This document shows, piece after piece, positions 16,358 through 25,333 of a DNA stretch of 64,000 bases; the stretch's first letter is position 1, and every line of letters starts with the position of its first letter. The position numbers and the translations under genes are program-made. Source of the stretch: Flavisolibacter amylovorans (GTDB taxonomy: Bacteria; Bacteroidota; Bacteroidia; Chitinophagales; Chitinophagaceae); NCBI RefSeq assembly GCF_039541815.1, contig NZ_BAABGY010000002.1, forward strand, positions 310,001 through 374,000. Direction: 5' to 3'. Under the pieces are notes generated by a model. It had not been told where the DNA came from, did not search any database, and was given only the letters and a program-made list of their open reading frames with translations.

Positions 16358-17524
16358 ATGCGACCGTTTCTTTTCCTGCTCTTCCTTTCGATGTGGCTGC
16401 GGGCCTCCGGGCAACAGGTGCTCCCGCCCGACACGGCCGTGGCCCGTGCGCTGGCCAACAGCCGCAACCTGCGCGCCGCGGAACTCACCGTGACCCAGCA
16501 GCAGCAACTGCTGCGCGGCGCCGCCGAGCTGCAGAACCCGCAAGTGACCTTCGAGGTGACGCCCTACGAGCCGCTGCTCATCGGCGTGCAGCAGAACTTC
16601 TCGCTGCCCGGCGTGTACCGGGGCCGCAGGGCGCTGCAAAGCGAGCGCATCCGCGGTGCGCAGCTGCAGCTCCGGGGCGCACAATACGACCTGAAGCGCG
16701 ACGTGCGCCTCAGCTACCTGCAACTCCAATACTTCTCGGAGCGCATCCGCCTCCTGGCGGTGCAGGACAGCATCTACGGCGCCATCCGGGAGTCGGCCCG
16801 CCGCTTCTTCGCCGCCGGCCAGATCAACAAGCTCGAGGAGCTCAATGCCGTGACCCAGGCCGATAAAGTGCACAACGAGTGGGAGCGGGCCCGCGCCGAC
16901 CTCGCCGCCGAGCTCGAGCTGTTCCGCTTCTATACGGCCCTTCGCGACACGTTCGTGGTGGCGCCGCTGGGTGCCGAGGTCATAAGCCTGGGCGGTGACA
17001 CGGCGCAGGGAAACGTGCAGCAGCAACTCCTCGCGCAGCAGGTGGCCATTGCCCAACGCGAACTGGCGCTGCAGCGCGCCGAGCAGGGACCGCAGTTCTA
17101 CGCAGGCCCGTTGTTTCCCACCACCCGTGATGCGGAGCGCCCCCTCGGGCTGCAGGCCGGCATCACGGTACCGGTATGGCGGCGGCAGAACCGGTCGCGC
17201 ATGGCCGCGGCGCAGAGCGGCATCGAAAGCGCGCAGGCCCTGCAGGCCCTGGAGCGCGAGCGCCTCAACGCCCGCTACCGGCAGGCCCTGGCAAGCCTCG
17301 CCCGCGAGCGCCGCACGCTCGGGTACTACCATACAACGGCACTCGGGCAGGCCGCCGCCATCATCGAAGTATCGCGCCGGCTCTTCGCGGGCGGCGAGCT
17401 TAATTATATCGAGTCGCTCCGCAACCTCATCGCCGCGTTCGATATACAAACCGGATACCTGGAGGCGCAGCGCGCCTACAACGAGGCCGTCATCGAAGTC
17501 AACTACTTAAACGGATCCCTGTAA
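16358..17524 (+). CDS. Outer-membrane efflux protein, TolC/CusC family
   Basis: 388 residues with a signal peptide (MRPFLFLLFLSMWLRASGQ). Long Gln/Arg-rich helices (TVTQQQQLLRGAAELQNP, and the repeated half near residue 230) are typical of the outer-membrane-factor coiled coils, with FSLPGVYRGRRALQSE in the first half. It forms the outer-membrane exit channel of the RND pump encoded downstream. It overlaps the adaptor gene by one base (TAATG), so the two are coupled. Confidence 0.88.
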   Translation: MRPFLFLLFLSMWLRASGQQVLPPDTAVARALANSRNLRAAELTVTQQQQLLRGAAELQNPQVTFEVTPYEPLLIGVQQNFSLPGVYRGRRALQSERIRGAQLQLRGAQYDLKRDVRLSYLQLQYFSERIRLLAVQDSIYGAIRESARRFFAAGQINKLEELNAVTQADKVHNEWERARADLAAELELFRFYTALRDTFVVAPLGAEVISLGGDTAQGNVQQQLLAQQVAIAQRELALQRAEQGPQFYAGPLFPTTRDAERPLGLQAGITVPVWRRQNRSRMAAAQSGIESAQALQALERERLNARYRQALASLARERRTLGYYHTTALGQAAAIIEVSRRLFAGGELNYIESLRNLIAAFDIQTGYLEAQRAYNEAVIEVNYLNGSL

Positions 17525-19191
17525 TGAAACACATCCTTTCCCTACTGCTCCTGACGATTCTTTTCGGTGCCGCAAGGGCGCACGACGGCGACGACCACGA
17601 CGTGAAGAAGGCTGCGGCCTCAGCCGGCGCCCGGTACTTCAGCAGCGAAGCGCTCTCGGATAAGTACGAGGTGCTGCTCAAATGGGGTGAGCTCAGGGCC
17701 GGCACGGCCGGCACCTGGCAGCTGTTCCTTTCGGAGGCGAACAGTAACCGGGCCATCGACGCGGCATCGCTCAGCGTCAAGGTGGCCGGCAAGCCGAACG
17801 TGGCGATCACCGCCACCCGCACCGACACGGGCATCTACCGCCTCAGCGGCACCTTCCCGGCCAACGGGAGCTATGACCTGCAGGTCAGCATCGGCGCAGC
17901 CCCCGGCCCCGACCTGCTGCAGGTGTCCCGCTTCGAGGTAGGTAAGAAGCTGGCGGTGGCGGAGGAAGGAGAGGAGCACCACCATTGGTACGAGGAGCCT
18001 TGGCTATGGGCTGCCGGCGGCCTGCTGGCGGGGCTGCTGCTGATGTGGGCGCTGATGCGCCGGCGCAACCGCAGGGGCACAACGGCCGTGCTGCTCGTAT
18101 TTCTACTGGCGCCCACCGCCGCGATGAACCCGAGTGCCGCTCATGGCGGCGATGACCATGGCGGTGGCAAGGCGGGTGGCGGTGCACTCTCCGGTGCGTT
18201 CGTGGTGGAGAAGGAAGCGCAGTTCCTCTTCGATATCGGTACGCAAAAGGTGGGTCCGGGTTCGTTTTACCAGGCCGCCGAGCTGCGGGGCACCGTTGCC
18301 GCCGCTCCGCAGGGCCGTGCCGTGATCCAGACGCCGCAAACAGGCACCATCCGCGCCCTCCGCGTGGCGCCCGGCCAGGATGTGCGCCGGGGCCAGGTGC
18401 TGGCCGTGGTGGAGCAGCAGGTGGAAGCCGGCACGCAGCTCGACATCATCGCGCAGCGCAATACCCTGAACGCCGAGGTGAAAGCCGCGCGGGCACAATA
18501 CGAGCGGCTGCAAAGCATCGCCGACATCGCCGCCAAAAAAGACGTTACCGAAGCCCGAGCGCGCTACGAAGCGGCCCAGCAGAACCTGCAGCTGTTCAAC
18601 GCCAACCTGGGCCGCAACCTGGGCAGCACGCGGATGATCCAGCTGACGGCGCCGATCAGCGGCGTAGTGGGCACCTTCAATTACGCCATCGGGGCGGTCG
18701 TGAACAGCGGCGAAACGCTCTTCGAGATCACCAACCTGGAGCAGGTGTTCGTTGAGACGCAGCTCTACGCAGGCAGTGAGGCCGCCACGCGGAGCGGTCG
18801 CTTCGTCGCCTTTTCGGGGCAGGACACAACCGCCTATGCGCTGCGGCTTGTTTCCACGGCCCAATCCGTGAACCCGGGCAACCAGGCGCAGCGCGCCGTG
18901 TTCGAGGTGCTGCGGCCGGCCGGCAGGTTCCGTATCGGTGAGAACGTGCGGGTGCTGCACTACGGTGCCGACCGGATCGCGCAGCTGGTAGTGCCTGCAG
19001 CGGCCGTTACCGACATCGGCGGGCGCCCGGCGGTGTTCATCAAGGACCGTGCGGAAGGCTATTCAGTATCCTTTGTGCAGAAAGGCGAAAGCAACCCCCT
19101 GTATACGGCGATCGTACGCGGCGTCGAAGCCGGCGAGCGCGTCGTAACGGAGAACGTGTACCAGATGAAGATGATCTACCTCGGGCAGTGA
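17524..19191 (+). CDS. RND periplasmic adaptor (CusB-like) with an extra membrane-anchored N-terminal domain
   Basis: 555 residues, longer than the ~400 usual for CusB/CzcB adaptors. Residues 1-19 are a signal peptide. Residues 20-145 form a beta-rich domain (LLKWGELRAGTAGTWQL, SGTFPANGSYDLQVSIG). A membrane helix lies at about 158-178 and a second hydrophobic stretch at about 187-201. The HlyD/MFP adaptor follows from about 225, with the barrel-sandwich motif (GTIRALRVAPGQDVRRGQVL) and a C-terminal IGENVRVL beta-barrel segment. His clusters (HDGDDHD, HHHWY, HGGDDHGGG) could bind metal. It connects the TolC-like protein to the pump. Confidence 0.85.
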   Translation: MKHILSLLLLTILFGAARAHDGDDHDVKKAAASAGARYFSSEALSDKYEVLLKWGELRAGTAGTWQLFLSEANSNRAIDAASLSVKVAGKPNVAITATRTDTGIYRLSGTFPANGSYDLQVSIGAAPGPDLLQVSRFEVGKKLAVAEEGEEHHHWYEEPWLWAAGGLLAGLLLMWALMRRRNRRGTTAVLLVFLLAPTAAMNPSAAHGGDDHGGGKAGGGALSGAFVVEKEAQFLFDIGTQKVGPGSFYQAAELRGTVAAAPQGRAVIQTPQTGTIRALRVAPGQDVRRGQVLAVVEQQVEAGTQLDIIAQRNTLNAEVKAARAQYERLQSIADIAAKKDVTEARARYEAAQQNLQLFNANLGRNLGSTRMIQLTAPISGVVGTFNYAIGAVVNSGETLFEITNLEQVFVETQLYAGSEAATRSGRFVAFSGQDTTAYALRLVSTAQSVNPGNQAQRAVFEVLRPAGRFRIGENVRVLHYGADRIAQLVVPAAAVTDIGGRPAVFIKDRAEGYSVSFVQKGESNPLYTAIVRGVEAGERVVTENVYQMKMIYLGQ

Positions 19192-19258
19192 GCAGGTGAG
19201 CGAGTGAGCGGGTGAGCGAGTCGTGGGGAGCCACTAATTCTCTTTTTTCGCACATCCT

Positions 19259-19350
19259 TCAGAACCTTAAAGACCTTAAAGACCTTAAGAACCCTAAGAA
19301 CCCTAAGAACCTTCAGAACCTTAAAAACTTTTAGAACCCATAGAACTCCA
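19259..19350. repeat. 9-bp tandem repeat (CCTTAAAGA type)
   Basis: About ten units of nine bases run through 19259-19350: CCTTAAAGA, CCTTAAGAA, CCCTAAGAA, CCTTCAGAA and so on, ending just before the ATG of the lipoprotein gene at 19354. Just upstream, 19194-19222 has an 8-bp repeat (GTGAGCGA). Both lie inside the efflux operon, between adaptor and lipoprotein genes. Confidence 0.85.
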
Positions 19351-19353
19351 AAC

Positions 19354-20334
19354 ATGAAACAGATCACAACAATCCTATTGGCGAGTGTCCTCCTGCTCGC
19401 CGCCTGCTCCGACAGCAAGACCTCCGGTACAGGAAGCTCCGACAGTACTTCTACGGCCGCAGCCGATGGCCACCAGCATGCCTATCGCTGCCCGATGCAC
19501 CCCGAGGTCACCGGCAAGGAAGGCGACACCTGTCCCAAGTGCGGCATGAAGCTCGAGCACTCGGATGCCGCGCCCGACGCCGGCGGAACTTACTTCATGC
19601 AGTTCGCTGCCACACCCACGGCTATCGCGCCCGGCAAGCCCGTTACACTTTCCCTGACACCGAAGAAAAAAGGCGCAGAGAGCGAGTCCGTGGCACTCGA
19701 CGTGGAGCATGAGAAGAAGATCCACCTCATTCTCGTAAGCGACGACCTGTCCTGGTTCGACCATATTCACCCTGAGTTCGCCGAGGGCGGCGCCTACACC
19801 GTGCCGGCCACCTTCCCCGCACCGGGCAAATACACCGCCTTTGCCGACTACAAGCCGAGCGGCGGAGGTCATGTGGTCGACAAGATCGACATCGACGTGG
19901 CCGGCACGGCACCCGCGGCGAAGTCGTTCAGCCAGGAAAAGCTTTCCGGTACCTCGGGCGATTACAGCTTCGAGCTGCAGCCTGCCGGCGGCAAGCTGGT
20001 GACCGGCACGCCGCTGCACATCGCGGGTGTCGTGAAAAAGGGGGGCAAGGAGATCGATGCGAATACGCTCGACAACTACCTCGGCGCCAAGGCGCACTTC
20101 GTGCTCATCTCGCTCAATGAAAAGGAGTACCTGCATGTGCACCCTGAAGTCGCCAACGGCCGCTTCGACCTGCATACGACCATCGAAAAGCCCGGCACCT
20201 ACCGCGGCTGGGTGCAGTTCAACGCCGATGGAACGATCCACACGATCGACTTTACCTGGAACGTCACGAAAGGCACAGGCGCGCCCGCAGTCGACGCCGG
20301 GCATGGCGCTGCCGGCGATCACAGTAATCATTGA
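19354..20334 (+). CDS. Metal-binding lipoprotein with heavy-metal-binding domain
   Basis: 326 residues. The lipobox LLAAC puts the lipidated Cys at 18. Residues 44-66 (YRCPMHPEV, then CPKCGMKLEH) are the heavy-metal-binding domain found in CusB-type adaptors and copper proteins. Two beta-rich repeats follow, each with an HxHPE element: FDHIHPEF near 130 and LHVHPEV near 265. The C-terminus is His-rich (GHGAAGDHSNH). It probably captures copper or silver in the periplasm for the pump. It sits between the adaptor and permease genes, after a 9-bp tandem repeat. Confidence 0.8.
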   Translation: MKQITTILLASVLLLAACSDSKTSGTGSSDSTSTAAADGHQHAYRCPMHPEVTGKEGDTCPKCGMKLEHSDAAPDAGGTYFMQFAATPTAIAPGKPVTLSLTPKKKGAESESVALDVEHEKKIHLILVSDDLSWFDHIHPEFAEGGAYTVPATFPAPGKYTAFADYKPSGGGHVVDKIDIDVAGTAPAAKSFSQEKLSGTSGDYSFELQPAGGKLVTGTPLHIAGVVKKGGKEIDANTLDNYLGAKAHFVLISLNEKEYLHVHPEVANGRFDLHTTIEKPGTYRGWVQFNADGTIHTIDFTWNVTKGTGAPAVDAGHGAAGDHSNH

Positions 20335-20363
20335 ACCGATGCCTCCACCGGCGTTGCCGGGAG

Positions 20364-20462
20364 AAAGAACACGGATGAGACCGATGTTACGGAATGATAC
20401 TGATCGCATCATCCGTCCCGCTCCGCCCGATCCGTTCTGTCTGTGTTCCTTTTCTCTTTCTT
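20364..20462. repeat. Inverted repeat with AAAGAACACGGATG end, copy 1
   Basis: AAAGAACACGGATGAGACC begins at 20364 and a degraded complement (ATCCGTTCTGTCTGTGTTCC) lies near 20430-20453. The same family is present in better condition at 44014-44083. It sits in the 141 bp gap between the lipoprotein and RND permease genes, so transcription of the operon has to pass through it. Confidence 0.65.
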
Positions 20463-20475
20463 AACCCACCGAACC

Positions 20476-23400
20476 ATGCTCAACAGGCTCATCCAATTCT
20501 CGCTGCGCAACCGGCTCTTCGTGGTCGCTTTGAGTGCGCTGGTGCTCGTTTACGGGTTCATCACGCTCGTGAACCTGCCCGTAGATGTACTGCCCAACCT
20601 CAACCGCCCGCGGGTGACCATCTTCCTGGAGGCCGGAGGCATGGCGCCCGAGGAGGTGGAGGCGCAGGCGAACCTTCCCGTGGAAACGGCCCTCAACGGC
20701 GCACCCGGTGTGGAGGTGGTGCGCTCCGTAGCGTCGCCGGGCCTGGGCATGGTGTTCGTGGAGTTCGACTGGGACACCGATATCTACCGCGCGCGGCAGC
20801 TGGTGGCCGAGAAGCTGCAGACCGTAGAAATGCCGGAAGGCATCACGCCGCAGCTCGGGCCCATCTCCTCGATCATGGGCCAGATCATGCTGCTGGCCAT
20901 CACCTCCGATACTACATCGCCCATGGACCTGCGCACCATCGCCGACTTTACCGTGCGCCGGCGCCTCATGAGCGTCCGGGGTGTTTCGCAGGTGGTGCCC
21001 ATCGGCGGCGAGCGCATGCAATACCAGGTGCTGGTATCGCCGGCCCGCATGCAACAGTTCGGGGTCACGATCGAGGAAGTGGACGCTGCGCTGCAGCTCA
21101 GTAACCGCAACAGCACCGGCGGCTTCATCAACCGCGCCGGAACCGAGGTGCTGATCCGCAACATCGCCCGCACCACCGATATCCGCGAGCTTGCCAGAAC
21201 CGTGGTCAAGAGCAGCAACGGCGCCGTGGTGACCCTTGCGCAGGTGGCCGACGTACGGCTCGGGGGCGCCATCAAGCGGGGCGACGGGTCGTTCAACGGC
21301 CGGCCGGCGGTGGTGCTCAGCGTCGAGAAGCAGCCCACGGCCAGTACCGTCACCCTCACCGACGATGTGCTGGCAGCCGTGGCCGATATCCAGGCCACGC
21401 TGCCCAGGGATGTGACGATCCACACCGACGTGTTCCAGCAAAAGAGCTTTATCGTCAACTCCATCACCAACGTGGAGCACGCGCTGCGCGACGGATTCAT
21501 CCTCGTCATCATCATCCTGTTTCTTTTCCTGCTCAACTTCCGCACTACGGTCATCACGCTCACCGCGATCCCGCTCTCGCTCATCATCACGGCCATCGTG
21601 TTCAAGGCCTTCGGGATCTCCATCAACACGCTGACGCTGGGCGGCCTTGCCATCGCCATCGGCGAGCTCGTCGACGATGCCATCGTGGATGTGGAGAACG
21701 TGTACCGGCGCCTGCGCGAGAACTGGGCCCTGCCCGCGGCGCAACAGCGCCCGCTACTGCGCGTCATCTACGACGCGAGCAGCGAGGTACGCAACTCCAT
21801 CGTGTACGCCACCATCATCGTAGTGCTGGTGTTCCTGCCGCTCTTTTACCTGCAGGGCATCGAGGGCCGCATCTTCGCGCCGCTGGGCATCGCCTACATC
21901 ACCTCCATCGTGGCCTCGCTCTTCGTATCGCTCACCGTGACGCCGGCCCTCTGCAGCTACCTGCTGCACAGCCCGCGCAGCCTGCGCCACGTGCGCCTGG
22001 ACTTCTGGAAGCGGAAGCGCGCTACGGCTCCGGAGGGCAGTGTGGATCGTAGTTCTACGGCGGGCGATGCAGCCGATAGTCCGCTCGTACGGTGGCTGAA
22101 GCGAAAGGACCTGCGCCTCCTGCACTGGAGCCTCGCCCGTCCGCGCCTCGTGATCGGCGGCTCTATCTTCCTCATCCTGCTCTCGTTTGCGCTGGTGCCT
22201 TTCTTCGGTACCGAGTTCCTGCCTGCGTTCAACGAAGGCTCCTTTACCGTTACCCTGACGGCGCCTGCGGGCACCTCGCTGGAGGAGTCGAACAAGATCG
22301 GCAGCCTCGCCGAAAAGCAGATCCTCAAGGTGGAAGGGGTGGCGCTCACCTCGCGGCGTACCGGCCGCGCCGAGCTCGACGAGCACGCCGAGCCTCCGAG
22401 CTTCTCGGAGATCGACGTAGCCCTCACGGGTGGAGAGGGAGGCCGGCCGCGCGACGCCATTCTCGAGGATATCCGGCACAACCTGGAGGCGCTGCAGGGC
22501 GTGAACGTCAACATCGGGCAACCGATCTCGCACCGCCTCGACCACCTCCTCTCGGGGGTGCGTGCCCAGGTGGCTATCAAGGTCTTCGGCAACGACCTGA
22601 CGCAGCTGCGGGGCACCGCCGGCGAGGTGCAGGCCGCCATCGGCAACGTGGACGGCGTCGTGGATGCGCAGGTAGAGAACCAGGTGATGACCCCGCAGCT
22701 CATGATCCGTATCGACCGCAGCCGGGTGGAGCAATACGGCCTGCAGGCAGGGGCGGTGGCCAGCGCGCTCGAAACGTTCTACAATGGCCGTACGGTGGGC
22801 CAGGTGCTCCAGGGCCAGCAAAGCTTCGACCTCGTGCTGCGCCTCAGCGATTCGCTGCGCGCCGACCCGGAAGCCGTGCGGACCCTCCCGATCGCGACGG
22901 CCGGCGGCGCCCAGGTGCCGCTCGGGCAGATCGCATCGGTGAGCCTCGAGAACAGTATCAATGCAGTAAACCATGAAAACACGCAGCGCCGCATCGTAGT
23001 GTCGGCCAACGTGCAGGGCCGCGACCTGGGCAGCACCGTGCGCGACATGCAGGCGGCCGTAAAGGCGCAGGTGACCATGCCTACCGGCTACTATGCCGAA
23101 TGGGGCGGCCAGTTCGAAAGCCAGCAGTCGGCGTCCCGCCTCATCCTGCTCCTGAGCCTGTTTTCGTTCGCAGGTATCTTCCTCGTGCTGTACGCGCACT
23201 TCAGGTCGGTGGCGATCGCCGCGCAGATCATGCTCAACATACCGCTGGCGCTCATCGGCTCGGTGGTGGCCGTGCTGCTCACCGGGGGCGTGTTCTCCAT
23301 CGCCACGCTCGTGGGCTTCATCACGCTCACCGGCATCGCCTCGCGCAACGGCATCATGATGATCTCCCACTACATCCACCTCGTGGAGCATGAGGGCGAG

Positions 23401-23676
23401 CCCTTCGGCGACGCCATGATCATCCGGGGCTCGCAGGAGCGCCTCGTGCCGGTGCTGATGACGGCCCTCGTGGCGGCCCTTGCCCTCATTCCCCTCACGC
23501 TCGACCCGACCGCTCCCGGCAAGGAGATCCTCTACCCCGTGGCCACCGTGATCCTGGGCGGGCTCATCTCCTCCACGCTGCTCGACATCGTGGTGACGCC
23601 CGTCGTCTTTCAACGCTTCGGGCGGCGCTCGCTGGAAAAATACCTGGCCGCGCGGCGCAACGAGAGCGGTATTTAG
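20476..23676 (+). CDS. RND efflux permease, heavy-metal (CusA/CzcA) branch
   Basis: 1,066 residues from the ATG at 20476; the earlier non-ATG start at 20443 is not needed. It is a proton-driven inner-membrane pump with 12 helices and two large periplasmic loops. The helix IV relay motif GELVDDAIVDVENVYRR is present near residue 396, and GIASRNGIMMISHYIHLVEHE near 955 is typical of the HME branch. At the segment where E. coli CusA has NEGDLLYMPST (Met 573), this protein has NEGSFTVTLTAP, so that metal-ligand Met is missing. It works with the TolC-like protein and adaptor upstream; metal specificity is uncertain. Confidence 0.9.
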   Translation: MLNRLIQFSLRNRLFVVALSALVLVYGFITLVNLPVDVLPNLNRPRVTIFLEAGGMAPEEVEAQANLPVETALNGAPGVEVVRSVASPGLGMVFVEFDWDTDIYRARQLVAEKLQTVEMPEGITPQLGPISSIMGQIMLLAITSDTTSPMDLRTIADFTVRRRLMSVRGVSQVVPIGGERMQYQVLVSPARMQQFGVTIEEVDAALQLSNRNSTGGFINRAGTEVLIRNIARTTDIRELARTVVKSSNGAVVTLAQVADVRLGGAIKRGDGSFNGRPAVVLSVEKQPTASTVTLTDDVLAAVADIQATLPRDVTIHTDVFQQKSFIVNSITNVEHALRDGFILVIIILFLFLLNFRTTVITLTAIPLSLIITAIVFKAFGISINTLTLGGLAIAIGELVDDAIVDVENVYRRLRENWALPAAQQRPLLRVIYDASSEVRNSIVYATIIVVLVFLPLFYLQGIEGRIFAPLGIAYITSIVASLFVSLTVTPALCSYLLHSPRSLRHVRLDFWKRKRATAPEGSVDRSSTAGDAADSPLVRWLKRKDLRLLHWSLARPRLVIGGSIFLILLSFALVPFFGTEFLPAFNEGSFTVTLTAPAGTSLEESNKIGSLAEKQILKVEGVALTSRRTGRAELDEHAEPPSFSEIDVALTGGEGGRPRDAILEDIRHNLEALQGVNVNIGQPISHRLDHLLSGVRAQVAIKVFGNDLTQLRGTAGEVQAAIGNVDGVVDAQVENQVMTPQLMIRIDRSRVEQYGLQAGAVASALETFYNGRTVGQVLQGQQSFDLVLRLSDSLRADPEAVRTLPIATAGGAQVPLGQIASVSLENSINAVNHENTQRRIVVSANVQGRDLGSTVRDMQAAVKAQVTMPTGYYAEWGGQFESQQSASRLILLLSLFSFAGIFLVLYAHFRSVAIAAQIMLNIPLALIGSVVAVLLTGGVFSIATLVGFITLTGIASRNGIMMISHYIHLVEHEGEPFGDAMIIRGSQERLVPVLMTALVAALALIPLTLDPTAPGKEILYPVATVILGGLISSTLLDIVVTPVVFQRFGRRSLEKYLAARRNESGI

Positions 23677-24600
23677 TGTCTCGTTAGGGGTACGATGCGG
23701 GTGTGCCTGCCAAAACGAAGAGCTCACCGTTGTATCCACGGCGCTCGCATCAGATGCCTCGCCGCCCGCGCATCCGGGCGTCTGCACCGAAGGCTCGCTG
23801 CCGCTGGAGCATCCCGTAGGGATACGCGCTCGGTCGCAAAGCGGATGAACTATGGATCCCGGCACCCCGTAGGGGTGCTGATTCTGTTCTGGGTGGGGTC
23901 TGCCCAACGCGCATCCCTACAGAATGCTGTCGGGTTCCCTGATGCACCAGTGCCTGTTGTGCTACCGAACCCCCATCACTGGCGCCGGAAGCAAATCCTT
24001 TGGCGCAAACGCCTGGGAGGCTGTCGCTTTTCCTGGTGTATGGCTACCTGCCTGCCTGCCCAACGCGCCTCTCTTTCGCCAGCTCCGAAGCCTTGTACGC
24101 AGAGGGCGGGAGGCTATCGCTCTGGTCGGGGACTTCTTGCTTCCAGGCGATGCAGCGGACAAGGGCACCGTGCTACAAAAAGGGCCGAACCGGTACAATA
24201 CCCCAACCGGGTTATTTTTCGGGCACCGCGCGGGTGGGCGCAGAAATACCGACGCATCCCTTCGTTTTATCCCACGGGCTTCTGTAGATTTATCCTTCCT
24301 GCCCTTTGAGCACAGCGGGTTCCTGTTCCGACAAGGAGCTTGCCGGCGCCTTCCCATCCTCCGCACTATGCGATTGGAATGCCGATGGCCCGGTTCCCGA
24401 TTCCGATTCCTGTTGCGAGAAGCCACGCCCTGCGCCAACGACCACTTACTGCTTATGATCCCGACTGAACCGACGGGGCTGTTGCCGTGCAGCCTTCCCC
24501 GTCACCGCCACTGCTTCCGTGCACTCTTGCGCCGCGTCACGCGCTGCCGCCGCGCGTCCTTGTGTTCCCTCCAATCGTTCACCGAACTAAATGCACCCCT
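23677..24600. other. Gene-poor 0.9 kb stretch with short palindromes
   Basis: Two related palindromes are present: CATCCCGTAGGGATA-type at 23810-23823 and the perfect GCACCCCGTAGGGGTGC at 23862-23878, followed by CGCATCCCTACAGAATGC near 23909. Open frames on the plus strand (23695-24309 and 23924-24600) have no recognisable domain, a biased composition and no promoter, so I do not call genes. The first ATG that gives a real protein is at 24601. Confidence 0.55.
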
Positions 24601-25230
24601 ATGCTTCGCATCCTGATCGCAGATGAGCAGCCGGTTGTACGGCGCGGAATCCGCGACATCCTGAAAGAGGAGTATCCGTCTTCCGAGATCGTAGAAATAG
24701 AGGACCTCGACACGCTGCTCCAACGGGCGTTGCGGGAAACGTGGGACCTGGCGATCTCCGATATCAGCATACACGGGTGCACCGGCTTCGACGCCCTTGA
24801 CCGGATTCACGTCGCGGCGCCGTCGCTGCCCGTACTCATCGTCAGCGGATTGCCCGAGGAGCAATTTGCCGTGCGCGTGCTGCGGGCGGGCGCTGCCGGC
24901 TACCTGAGCAAAGACCTCGCTCCCGAGGAGTTGATCCGTGCCGTGCGTACCGTGCTGGGTGGTCGTAAATACATCACCGCGCGTGCGGCGGAGACCCTCC
25001 TCACCACGGTGCAGCACGGCAGCGGGCGCCCTCCCCACGAGTTGCTTTCCGACCGCGAGTTCGAAGTGTTCCGGCTGCTTGCGGCAGGCGCTGCCATTAC
25101 CGATATCGCCGCGCAGCTCGCCCTCAGCGCCACCACCGTCAGCACCTACCGCGCGCGCCTGCTGACCAAGATGAAGTGCAGCAGCAACGCCGACCTCGTA
25201 CGCTATGCCCTCCAGAATGGCATTAAATGA
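24601..25230 (+). CDS. Orphan LuxR/NarL-type response regulator
   Basis: 209 residues. The receiver domain (residues 1-120) starts LRILIADEQPVVRRGI with the acidic pair; the phosphoacceptor Asp is in LAISDISI near 54, Thr/Ser near 82 and Lys in YLSKDLAPEEL near 103. A C-terminal LuxR helix-turn-helix (about 150-209) has LSDREFEVFRLLAAGAAITD and LSATTVSTYRARLLTKM. The start at 24601 removes a low-complexity N-terminal extension. No histidine kinase is nearby, so its partner is encoded elsewhere. It converges on the xylanase gene. Confidence 0.9.
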   Translation: MLRILIADEQPVVRRGIRDILKEEYPSSEIVEIEDLDTLLQRALRETWDLAISDISIHGCTGFDALDRIHVAAPSLPVLIVSGLPEEQFAVRVLRAGAAGYLSKDLAPEELIRAVRTVLGGRKYITARAAETLLTTVQHGSGRPPHELLSDREFEVFRLLAAGAAITDIAAQLALSATTVSTYRARLLTKMKCSSNADLVRYALQNGIK

Positions 25231-25283
25231 GCAACGGCGGAAAACGGGCTGCTTGCTTCGCTGTTGCTTTCGATCCATCTCTT

Positions 25284-25322
25284 CCAAAGACAAGGTCCGG
25301 CACTGCCGGACCTTGTCTTTGG
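25284..25322. terminator. Bidirectional terminator hairpin
   Basis: Perfect 18-bp arms (25284-25301 and 25305-25322) with the 3-base loop ACT; the outer part reads CCAAAGACAAGG and its complement. It lies between the convergent response-regulator gene and the xylanase gene, so it can serve both. Confidence 0.85.
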
Positions 25323-25333
25323 ATCGGGTTGGG

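Noticed and set aside
21754..23907. 717-codon minus-strand frame across the RND permease gene
   Set aside because: Shadow of the pump gene; His/Gly/Val/Arg-rich with no recognisable motif.
23924..24600. Plus-strand open frame upstream of the response regulator
   Set aside because: It could be read as a protein, but it has no recognisable domain or promoter and spans repeat-like DNA. Kept as a question, not a gene.
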